From contig NZ_BMVF01000007.1 of the NCBI RefSeq assembly GCF_014650575.1, forward strand, positions 391,091 to 455,090: a stretch of 64,000 nt of DNA, written 5' to 3'. A program made the translations under genes and the position numbers. Of the stretch, positions 57,071 through 64,000 are shown piece after piece (position 1 is the stretch's first letter; the number at the start of each line of letters is the position of its first letter). The notes beneath the pieces were generated by a model. The model searched no databases. It was not told the DNA's origin and saw only the letters and a program-made list of their open reading frames with translations. Source of the stretch: Streptomyces naganishii JCM 4654 (lineage in GTDB: Bacteria > Actinomycetota > Actinomycetes > Streptomycetales > Streptomycetaceae).

Positions 57071-60000
57071 ATGCTCGAGCCGACCGAACCCACCGAGGGT
57101 TCCGAAGAACTGAACACCCCCAGCGACACCCTGCCGCCGCGTCGCCGGCGCAGGGCCGCCTCGCGTCCGGCGGGCCCGCCCGCCGGCGACGCGCCGGCCG
57201 CCGAGGTCACCGCGCCGGCCATACCGCCCGCGGACGCCGCCGAACTCGCCGAGGAGGCCGAGCCGGAGGCAGTGGAGGACACCGCTGGGGAGCAGACCAC
57301 CGGGGACGCAGGGGCTCCTGAGACCGGCGAGACCGGTGAGGCCCCCGCAGCCGCCGGGGCCGGCGAGGAGGCACCCGCGCCTCGAACGCGTCGCCGCCGG
57401 GCCTCCGCGCCCGCCGGGGCGCCCAAGGCCGCGGCCGGCGCCGAGGCCGAGACCGTGGTGACCACCGCCGACACGCCCGCCGAGCCGGTCGAACCCGCGG
57501 GTTCCGTACAGAGCGGCGAGGACGCCGCTCCGCCGCGCTCCCGCCGCCGCGCCACCCGCCGCGTCTCCGCGCCCGCCGCGGCCCCGGCCGCCGAGACGGC
57601 GGTCGTCGCCGAAGATGGCGGCGCCGAGGCTGCGGCCCCAGCTCAGGCCGAGTCGACGCCCGCTGAGGCCGCGGCCGGTGGCCGTACGCGTCGCCGGGCC
57701 ACCCGGCGTGCGTCCGCCCCTGACGAGGCGCCTGCCGCCGAGGGCGGCGTCGAGGCCGAGGTGAGCGCCGAGGCCGAGGCCCCGGCTCCCGTTCAGGCCG
57801 AAGCTCAGGCTCAGGCCGAGGCCGCGCCGGCCGAGGCCGCGGCCGGTGGCCGTACGCGTCGCCGGGCCACCCGGCGTGCGTCCGCCCCTGACGAGGCGCC
57901 TGCCGCCGAGGGCGGCGTCGAGGCCGAGGTGAGCGCCGAGGCCGAGGCCCCGGCCGCCTCCGAGCCGGCCCCGCAGGCCGAGGCCGAGGAGACGGCGCCT
58001 CGCCGCACGCGTCGTCGCGCCACGCGCCGCGCGTCCGAGCCCGCCGTCACCGCCGAGGACACCGCCCCCGCTGCCGCGCAGGCCGAGTCCGCCGCCCCCG
58101 CTGCCGAGGCGCCGGAGGCCCCCGGCGACGAGGCCGGGGCGCGACGCGGTCGCCGGCGGGTCGCGCGGCGGGCCGCCACCGGGTTCTCCGAGCCCGCGAG
58201 CGCCGCCGACGAGGCCGGTGAGGACGAGGCTCCGCGTCGGCCCGCGCGGCCGGCTGTCGCCGTGTTCCAGCCGCCGGTCTTCACCGAGCCCAGGTTCCAG
58301 ACCCCGCAGCGCGCCGCCGCCGAGGCGGCCGCCGAGGCCGCCGAGCCCGAGGAGGCCGAGGAGGCCCCCGCCGAGCAGCCCGAGCCGGCCGGCGAGCAGA
58401 GCGGCTCGCGCCGCCGTCGCCGTCGCCGGGGCGCCGGTGAGGAGCCCGAGGAGCGGACCGCCGAGACCGTCTCCGAGGAGGAGGAAGAGGCCGAGTCCGC
58501 CGAGTACGCCGGTGAGGGCGAGGACGGCGAGGAGTCCGGCTCGCGCCGCCGCCGCCGTCGCGGTGGCCGTCGCCGCCGCCGGGGCGAGTCCGCCGAGAGT
58601 GGCGGTGACGAGGAGCCGGAGTACGGCGACGAGCTCGCCGCCGAGCAGGCCGCCCAGGACGCCGAGGACACCGCCGAGCAGCTCGAGGAGGACGAGGAGT
58701 CCGAGACGGGCGACGAGGACGAGGGCTCCGGCGGGGGCGGCTCCAGCAGCAGCCGCAGGCGCCGTCGCCGGCGTCGCCGGGCCGGGGACTCGGGCACCGA
58801 GGCCGAGCCGTCGGCCGACGACCCCGAGCGCACCGTCGTCAAGGTCCGCGAGCCCCGCAAGCCCTCCGAGCCGTCCGACGAGGTCCAGTCCATCAAGGGC
58901 TCGACCCGTCTGGAGGCCAAGAAGCAGCGCCGCCGCGAGGGCCGCGAGCAGGGCCGCCGCCGCGTGCCGATCATCACCGAGGCCGAGTTCCTGGCCCGCC
59001 GCGAGGCCGTCGAGCGCGTGATGGTCGTCCGCCAGTACGGCGACCGCACCCAGATCGGCGTCCTCGAGGACAACGTGCTCGTCGAGCACTACGTCAACAA
59101 GGAGCAGGCGGTCTCGTACGTCGGGAACGTCTACCTCGGCAAGGTGCAGAACGTCCTGCCCTCGATGGAGGCCGCCTTCATCGACATCGGCAAGGGCCGC
59201 AACGCCGTCCTCTACGCCGGTGAGGTGAACTTCGGGGCGCTCGGCATGGCCAACGGGCCGCGGCGCATCGAGTCCGCGCTGAAGTCCGGGCAGTCCGTCC
59301 TCGTCCAGGTCACCAAGGACCCCATCGGCCACAAGGGCGCCCGCCTGACCAGCCAGGTCTCCCTCCCGGGCCGGTACCTCGTGTACGTGCCCGAGGGCTC
59401 GATGACCGGCATCAGCCGCAAGCTGCCCGACACCGAGCGGTCCCGGCTGAAGACCATCCTCAAGAAGATCGTCCCCGAGGACGCGGGCGTCATCGTGCGC
59501 ACCGCCGCCGAGGGCGCGAGCGAGGACGAGCTGCGCCGGGACGTCGAGCGGCTCCAGGCGCAGTGGGAGGAGATCAAGAAGAAGTCGAAGAACGGCAACG
59601 CGCCGACGCTGCTGTACGGCGAGCCGGACATGACCGTCCGGGTCGTGCGCGACATCTTCAACGAGGACTTCTCCAAGGTCATCGTCAGCGGTGACGAGGC
59701 CTGGGAGACCATCCACGGATACGTCTCCCACGTCGCCCCGGACCTCGCGCCCCGTCTGCAGCGCTGGACCAGCGAGGTCGACGTCTTCGCCACGTACCGG
59801 ATCGACGAGCAGCTCGCCAAGGCGCTGGACCGCAAGGTCTGGCTGCCCAGCGGCGGTTCGCTGGTGATCGACCGGACCGAGGCGATGGTCGTCATCGACG
59901 TCAACACCGGCAAGTTCACCGGTCAGGGCGGCAACCTCGAGGAGACGGTCACCAGGAACAACCTGGAGGCGGCCGAGGAGATCGTGCGCCAGCTGCGGCT

Positions 60001-61366
60001 GCGCGACCTCGGCGGCATCATCGTGATCGACTTCATCGACATGGTGCTGGAGTCCAACCGGGACCTGGTGCTGCGCCGCCTGCTGGAGTGCCTGGGCCGG
60101 GACCGTACGAAGCACCAGGTGGCCGAGGTGACCTCGCTGGGCCTGGTGCAGATGACCCGCAAGCGGGTCGGCCAGGGCCTGCTGGAGTCCTTCTCCGAGA
60201 CCTGCGTCCACTGCAACGGCCGCGGTGTCATCGTCCACATGGAGCAGCCCTCGGCCGGGGGCCAGGGCGGCGGCAAGCGGCGCAAGCGCGCCCGCGCCGG
60301 TGCCGAGCAGCCGCACGAGCACGAGCACGAGGCCGCCCGGGCCGGCGCCCTGACCGCCGAGGAGGAGGCCGAGAACGAGGCCGAGACCGAGACGGCGGCG
60401 GAGGTCGCCGCCGAGGCAGCCGCGCCGGTCGCGCTGCCCGCGCCGGAGATGACGCCGGACGAGGAGCTCTACAGCAGCGTCGCCGAGGCCGAGGCCGCCG
60501 CCACCCGTGGGCGGAGCCGGCGCCGGGCGAGCCGGCGGGCGTCCGCCCCGGCGGGCGCGCCGAAGGCCCACGCCGACGGCGCCGCCCAGGCGGCCCACGC
60601 GGTCGCTCCCACGGCGCAGGGCGTCACCGCCGCCGAGGAGGCCGGGCGCCCGGTGCGCACCGAGCCGGCCGCCGAGGCGCAGGCCGAGCCCGTGGCGGCC
60701 GAGGACCCGGTCGTCCCGGCCGGCGGTGCCGAGGAGGCCGCTCCCAAGGGCCGTACCCGCCGTCGCGCGACCCGCAAGGTCTCCGCGCCGGCCGGTTCCC
60801 CCGCGGGCGCCGAGGCGGCCGTGGTGACGGTCGCCGAGACCGTCCCCGCGGAGAGCGCCGAGCAGGCGGAGACGGCGGAAGCGGCCGGCACGGCCGAGGC
60901 GCCGGAGGCGGTGGAGAGCGCCGCTCCCGCCCGTCCGCGCCGCCGCGCCGTGCGCAAGGCCACCGCGCCGACCGCGCCCCAGGAGACGGCCGTCGTGGTC
61001 GTCCCCTCGGCGCCGGCGGAGGAGAGCCCGGAGCAGGTGGCGTCCGCGCAGGAGGCCCTCGCCGAGGCCGTCGAGGCCACGGAACCGGGTGAGCCGGCCG
61101 AGGCGGGCGACGGCGAGGCGGGCGAGCCGGGCGAGGAGGCGGCGCCGGCCAAGAAGACGGCCCGCAAGGCCGCCAAGAAGGCCACGGCGAAGAAGGCCGC
61201 CACGAAGAAGACGGCGGCGGCCAAGAAGACCGCCGCCAAGAAGGCGACGGCCAAGAAGGCGGCGACGACCGCCAAGACGGCCACCGCCAAGAAGACGGCC
61301 GCGAAGAAGACGGCGGCGGCGCAGCAGACGCTGTCCTCCGTCTCGGCCTCCGCCGACGAGAGCTGA
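57071..61366 (+). CDS. rne: Rne/Rng-family ribonuclease with large disordered extensions
   Basis: This 1431-residue single-strand endoribonuclease carries out rRNA processing and mRNA decay. The catalytic core (about residues 640-1060) has the S1 domain VGNVYLGKVQNVLPSMEAAF, the metal aspartates in VVIDVNTGKF and IIVIDFIDM, and the zinc-link CVHCNGRG. On both sides are very long Ala/Glu/Pro segments with repeated RTRRRATRRASAP boxes; two copies of a 56-residue unit are nearly identical. The C-terminus is a Lys/Ala/Thr tail like histone H1. ATG 57071 follows GGGAG at about 13 bases. The arrangement, core in the middle, fits streptomycete RNase ES. Confidence 0.95.
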   Translation: MLEPTEPTEGSEELNTPSDTLPPRRRRRAASRPAGPPAGDAPAAEVTAPAIPPADAAELAEEAEPEAVEDTAGEQTTGDAGAPETGETGEAPAAAGAGEEAPAPRTRRRRASAPAGAPKAAAGAEAETVVTTADTPAEPVEPAGSVQSGEDAAPPRSRRRATRRVSAPAAAPAAETAVVAEDGGAEAAAPAQAESTPAEAAAGGRTRRRATRRASAPDEAPAAEGGVEAEVSAEAEAPAPVQAEAQAQAEAAPAEAAAGGRTRRRATRRASAPDEAPAAEGGVEAEVSAEAEAPAASEPAPQAEAEETAPRRTRRRATRRASEPAVTAEDTAPAAAQAESAAPAAEAPEAPGDEAGARRGRRRVARRAATGFSEPASAADEAGEDEAPRRPARPAVAVFQPPVFTEPRFQTPQRAAAEAAAEAAEPEEAEEAPAEQPEPAGEQSGSRRRRRRRGAGEEPEERTAETVSEEEEEAESAEYAGEGEDGEESGSRRRRRRGGRRRRRGESAESGGDEEPEYGDELAAEQAAQDAEDTAEQLEEDEESETGDEDEGSGGGGSSSSRRRRRRRRRAGDSGTEAEPSADDPERTVVKVREPRKPSEPSDEVQSIKGSTRLEAKKQRRREGREQGRRRVPIITEAEFLARREAVERVMVVRQYGDRTQIGVLEDNVLVEHYVNKEQAVSYVGNVYLGKVQNVLPSMEAAFIDIGKGRNAVLYAGEVNFGALGMANGPRRIESALKSGQSVLVQVTKDPIGHKGARLTSQVSLPGRYLVYVPEGSMTGISRKLPDTERSRLKTILKKIVPEDAGVIVRTAAEGASEDELRRDVERLQAQWEEIKKKSKNGNAPTLLYGEPDMTVRVVRDIFNEDFSKVIVSGDEAWETIHGYVSHVAPDLAPRLQRWTSEVDVFATYRIDEQLAKALDRKVWLPSGGSLVIDRTEAMVVIDVNTGKFTGQGGNLEETVTRNNLEAAEEIVRQLRLRDLGGIIVIDFIDMVLESNRDLVLRRLLECLGRDRTKHQVAEVTSLGLVQMTRKRVGQGLLESFSETCVHCNGRGVIVHMEQPSAGGQGGGKRRKRARAGAEQPHEHEHEAARAGALTAEEEAENEAETETAAEVAAEAAAPVALPAPEMTPDEELYSSVAEAEAAATRGRSRRRASRRASAPAGAPKAHADGAAQAAHAVAPTAQGVTAAEEAGRPVRTEPAAEAQAEPVAAEDPVVPAGGAEEAAPKGRTRRRATRKVSAPAGSPAGAEAAVVTVAETVPAESAEQAETAEAAGTAEAPEAVESAAPARPRRRAVRKATAPTAPQETAVVVVPSAPAEESPEQVASAQEALAEAVEATEPGEPAEAGDGEAGEPGEEAAPAKKTARKAAKKATAKKAATKKTAAAKKTAAKKATAKKAATTAKTATAKKTAAKKTAAAQQTLSSVSASADES
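57665..57954 (+). repeat. 168-bp direct repeat inside the ribonuclease gene
   Basis: The 122 bases at 57665-57786 are identical to 57833-57954 (offset 168 bp, 56 codons). They encode the RTRRRATRRASAPDEAP box and the acidic spacer, a recent in-frame duplication. Confidence 0.9.
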
Positions 61367-61393
61367 GGCTCCCGGAGGCGAGGCGATCGCGTC

Positions 61394-61431
61394 CACGGGT
61401 GTGCGACCGGGTGACCGGCCGCACACCCGTG
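61394..61431 (+). terminator. Terminator of the ribonuclease gene
   Basis: A perfect 12-bp stem (61394-61405 with 61420-61431) with an inner CCGG-GTGA-CCGG hairpin. Confidence 0.85.
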
Positions 61432-61445
61432 GGGGCCGGCCCGGT

Positions 61446-61475
61446 TTGACCCCTTCGGCCGCGGCCCCGTAACCT
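61446..61475 (+). promoter_or_regulatory. Promoter of rplU-rpmA
   Basis: TTGACC (61446-61451) and TAACCT (61470-61475) are 18 bases apart, giving a leader of about 135 bases before rplU. Confidence 0.65.
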
Positions 61476-61618
61476 AGACCGTCGGCGTGTCCACTGAGCA
61501 CGCCACATCCCCGTAAACCTCTTCCTCCCGGACACAGGGCTGGCCGAGAGAGGTCGCCCGCGTGCCGGGCGGCTGGCCTGCGGGGGTGCCGTTTCCCGAG
61601 CGAGAGAGTGAGATCCGC

Positions 61619-61939
61619 GTGTACGCCATCGTGCGCAGCGGTGGTCGCCAGCACAAGGTTGCTGTCGGCGACATCGTTGAGGTTGACAAGATTTCCACTG
61701 CCAAGGTTGGCGACACGGTCGAGCTCTCGACCCTGCTCGTTGTCGACGGCGACTCCGTGACCAGCGACCCGTGGGTGCTGGCCGGCATCAAGGTCCAGGC
61801 CGAGGTCGTGGACCACCACAAGGGCCAGAAGATCGACATTCTGCGCTACAAGAACAAGACCGGTTACCGCCGTCGCCAGGGCCACCGCCAGCAGTACACG
61901 GCGATCAAGGTCACTGAGATCCCCGCGGCTGCGAAGTAA
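61619..61939 (+). CDS. rplU: 50S ribosomal protein L21
   Basis: This 106-residue protein binds 23S rRNA. It reads (M)[20 protein letters not shown] and ends with the conserved [24 protein letters not shown] basic region and [14 protein letters not shown] 61619 gives the standard length; AGAGAGTGAGA upstream supplies a weak site. The frame opens 19 codons earlier, but that part is leader. rpmA follows 14 bases after the stop in the usual L21-L27-Obg order. Confidence 0.97.
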   Translation: MYAIVRSGGRQHKVAVGDIVEVDKISTAKVGDTVELSTLLVVDGDSVTSDPWVLAGIKVQAEVVDHHKGQKIDILRYKNKTGYRRRQGHRQQYTAIKVTEIPAAAK

Positions 61940-61953
61940 GGGACTGAGGAGAA

Positions 61954-62208
61954 ATGGCACACAAGAAGGGCGCATCGTCCACCCGGAACGGTCGCGACTC
62001 CAATGCCCAGCGGCTCGGCGTGAAGCGCTTCGGCGGTCAGGTCGTCAACGCGGGTGAGATCCTCGTCCGCCAGCGCGGCACCCACTTCCACCCCGGTGCG
62101 GGCGTCGGCCGTGGCGGCGACGACACGCTGTTCGCGCTGCAGCCGGGCGCGGTGGAGTTCGGTACCCACCGCGGCCGCAAGGTCGTGAACATCGTTCCGG
62201 TCGCCTGA
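61954..62208 (+). CDS. rpmA: 50S ribosomal protein L27
   Basis: This 84-residue protein sits near the peptidyl-transferase centre. It starts [20 protein letters not shown] and has the family signature [20 protein letters not shown]. There is no N-terminal cleavage extension of the Firmicutes type. ATG 61954 follows TGAGGAG. A terminator hairpin separates it from obgE. Confidence 0.98.
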   Translation: MAHKKGASSTRNGRDSNAQRLGVKRFGGQVVNAGEILVRQRGTHFHPGAGVGRGGDDTLFALQPGAVEFGTHRGRKVVNIVPVA

Positions 62209-62224
62209 CCGGAAACCTGTCGCG

Positions 62225-62263
62225 AGGCGGACCTCACTTCCCGGGGGGAAGGCGGGTCCGCCT
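62225..62263 (+). terminator. Terminator of rplU-rpmA
   Basis: AGGCGGACC (62225-62233) pairs with GGTCCGCCT (62255-62263), then TTCGCG. Partial read-through into obgE is likely. Confidence 0.75.
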
Positions 62264-62313
62264 TTCGCGTGTTGTACCGAAGACAGTTCCGTACTTTTCT
62301 GGAGGCACATCCC

Positions 62314-63759
62314 ATGACCACCTTCGTGGACCGCGTCGAGCTGCATGTCGCCGCGGGTAACGGGGGCCACGGCTGTGCCTCCGTCCACCGTGAGAAGTTC
62401 AAGCCGCTGGGCGGCCCGGACGGCGGCAACGGCGGCCGCGGCGGCGACGTGATCCTCACCGTCGACCAGTCCGTGACCACGCTGCTCGACTACCACCACT
62501 CCCCGCACCGCAAGGCCACCAACGGCAAGCCCGGCGAGGGCGGCAACCGTTCCGGCAAGGACGGCGAGGACCTGGTCCTGCCCGTCCCGGACGGCACCGT
62601 CGTGCTGGACAAGGCGGGCAACGTGCTCGCCGACCTGATCGGCCACGGCACCTCCTTCGTCGCCGCCCAGGGCGGCCGCGGCGGCCTCGGCAACGCGGCG
62701 CTCGCCTCCGCCCGGCGCAAGGCCCCCGGCTTCGCGCTGCTCGGCGAGCCGGGCGACCTCGGGGACATCGTCCTGGAGCTCAAGACCGTCGCCGACGTGG
62801 CGCTGGTCGGCTACCCGAGCGCCGGCAAGTCCTCGCTGATCTCCGTGCTGAGCGCCGCCAAGCCGAAGATCGCCGACTACCCGTTCACGACCCTGGTGCC
62901 CAACCTCGGCGTGGTGACGGCCGGTTCGACCGTCTACACCGTCGCCGACGTGCCCGGTCTGATCCCGGGCGCCAGCCAGGGCAGGGGGCTGGGCCTGGAG
63001 TTCCTGCGGCACGTGGAGCGGTGCAGCGTGCTCGTGCACGTGCTGGACACGGCGACCCTGGAGTCCGACCGCGACCCGGTCTCCGACCTCGACGTCATCG
63101 AGGAGGAACTGCGCCAGTACGGCGGCCTGGACAACCGTCCGCGCATCGTCGTCCTGAACAAGATCGACGTCCCCGACGGCAAGGACCTCGCCGAGATGGT
63201 CCGGCCCGAGCTCCAGGCCCGCGGCTACCGCGTCTTCGAGGTGTCGGCGGTGGCCCACACGGGCCTGAAGGAGCTGTCGTACGCGCTCGCCGACCTGGTC
63301 GCCCGGGCCCGCGCCGCCAGGCCCAAGGAGGAGGCGACGCGCATCGTCATCCGGCCCAGGGCGGTGGACGACGCCGGCTTCACCGTCACCCGCGAGGAAG
63401 TGGACGGCGAGCCCCTGTTCCGGGTGCGCGGCGAGAAGCCGGAGCGCTGGGTCCGCCAGACCGACTTCAACAACGACGAGGCCGTCGGCTACCTCGCCGA
63501 CCGTCTGGGCCGCCTCGGTGTCGAGGAGGAGCTGATGAAGGCCGGCGCCCGCTCCGGCGACGGCGTCGCCATCGGCCCCGAGGACAACGCGGTCGTCTTC
63601 GACTGGGAGCCGTCGGTGATGGCCGGCGCCGAGATGCTCGGCCGCCGTGGCGAGGACCACCGCTTCGAGGCGCCGCGCCCGGCCGCCCAGCGCCGCCGCG
63701 ACCGGCAGGCCGAACGCGACGAGGCGCACGAGGAGTACGAGGGCTTCGAGCCCTTCTAG
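62314..63759 (+). CDS. obgE: Obg GTPase (CgtA)
   Basis: This 481-residue GTPase acts in 50S ribosome assembly and, in Streptomyces, affects the onset of aerial growth. The glycine-rich Obg domain ([20 protein letters not shown]) is followed by the G domain: G1 [12 protein letters not shown]3 [11 protein letters not shown]4 NKIDV and G5 SAVAHTG. A C-terminal OCT domain ([20 protein letters not shown]) and a charged tail complete it. ATG 62314 follows CTGGAGG. Confidence 0.97.
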   Translation: MTTFVDRVELHVAAGNGGHGCASVHREKFKPLGGPDGGNGGRGGDVILTVDQSVTTLLDYHHSPHRKATNGKPGEGGNRSGKDGEDLVLPVPDGTVVLDKAGNVLADLIGHGTSFVAAQGGRGGLGNAALASARRKAPGFALLGEPGDLGDIVLELKTVADVALVGYPSAGKSSLISVLSAAKPKIADYPFTTLVPNLGVVTAGSTVYTVADVPGLIPGASQGRGLGLEFLRHVERCSVLVHVLDTATLESDRDPVSDLDVIEEELRQYGGLDNRPRIVVLNKIDVPDGKDLAEMVRPELQARGYRVFEVSAVAHTGLKELSYALADLVARARAARPKEEATRIVIRPRAVDDAGFTVTREEVDGEPLFRVRGEKPERWVRQTDFNNDEAVGYLADRLGRLGVEEELMKAGARSGDGVAIGPEDNAVVFDWEPSVMAGAEMLGRRGEDHRFEAPRPAAQRRRDRQAERDEAHEEYEGFEPF

Positions 63760-63801
63760 GCGACAGCCCTTCCGGGGCGGCAGCCGTCCGAGACGACGAC
63801 T

Positions 63802-63843
63802 GAGGGGGCGGGGCCCGGAGTTCGCTCCGGGCCCCGCCCCCTC
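63802..63843. terminator. Strong bidirectional terminator after obgE
   Basis: A perfect 19-bp stem (63802-63820 with 63825-63843) closed by a TTCG tetraloop, between convergent genes. Confidence 0.93.
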
Positions 63844-63864
63844 GGTTCGTCCGCCGGGCTGCCG

Positions 63865-64000
63865 TCAGGCGTCGGCGCCGGTCAGCTCCTCGTCGACGTA
63901 GCCACGCAGCCAGGTCCTGAAGTCGGGGCCCAGGTCCTCGCGTTCGCATGCGAGTCTGACAATGGCTCGCAGGTAGTCGCCGCGGTCGCCGGTGTCGTAG
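63865..64000 (-). CDS. GalU-like UTP-glucose-1-phosphate uridylyltransferase, C-terminal fragment
   Basis: The last 44 codons of a minus-strand gene that continues past the right edge. The visible end reads YDTGDRGDYLRAIVRLACER and then LGPDFRTWLRGYVDEEL. This matches the C-terminal part of bacterial GalU (RYDxGD... then an Ala/Leu-rich helix). GalU makes UDP-glucose for glycans and trehalose. The catalytic part is outside the window, so the call rests on this segment only. Confidence 0.65.
   Translation of the reverse strand, partial: YDTGDRGDYLRAIVRLACEREDLGPDFRTWLRGYVDEELTGADA

Overview
The window is a piece of a Streptomyces chromosome. The evidence is the very high G+C content, frequent GTG starts, actinobacterial families (DUF4233 next to folC, CYTH-CHAD, the radical-SAM pair TIGR03960/TIGR03936, a mycothiol-type DsbA relative) and the conserved order tig-clpP1-clpP2-clpX-valS-folC-ndk-mreB-mreC-mreD-PBP2-rodA-...-rne/rng-rplU-rpmA-obgE. 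Calls were made by reading translated frames, motifs, start contexts and hairpins; no database search was run.

Positions 1-34,000 are mixed. The left end holds the first codons of an aminopeptidase N, then aspartate-semialdehyde dehydrogenase, an ECF-like sigma factor with a likely membrane anti-sigma partner, a divergent CGNR regulator/VOC pair, exported hydrolases, a second complete aminopeptidase N and a DsbA-like protein. Positions 15,252-21,826 form a sulfur-acquisition block on the minus strand: substrate-binding lipoprotein, permease, ATPase, a flavin monooxygenase and a TauD-type dioxygenase, preceded by a ROK regulator. Both transcription units start with a tiny, apparently leaderless cysteine-containing leader ORF. 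The first (12 residues, ending Cys-Cys) is followed by an intrinsic-terminator-like hairpin and a U-rich run. This looks like cysteine-responsive attenuation and is the most interesting signal here. The monooxygenase gene is frameshifted by a roughly 36-bp palindromic insert. Then come bioY, an LPKTG surface protein, a Ser/Thr kinase, an amino-acid permease, rpiB, a 66-bp repeat array built from C-GNA-G mini-hairpins, a Nei-type glycosylase, an Eis-like acetyltransferase, a membrane phosphatase, an HD protein and a membrane acyltransferase.

Positions 34,000-64,000 are conserved core. Two divergent tRNA genes (Gly-TCC, Pro-TGG) precede trigger factor and the Clp genes (protein folding and turnover), valS and folC (both with leaderless-type promoters), ndk, and the mre/PBP2/RodA cell-wall elongation cluster. 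After these come CYTH-CHAD, the two radical-SAM-associated proteins, a very large Rne/Rng ribonuclease with repeat-rich extensions, ribosomal proteins L21 and L27, and the Obg GTPase. The right end cuts into a GalU-like gene on the minus strand. Strong perfect-stem terminators separate most transcription units.
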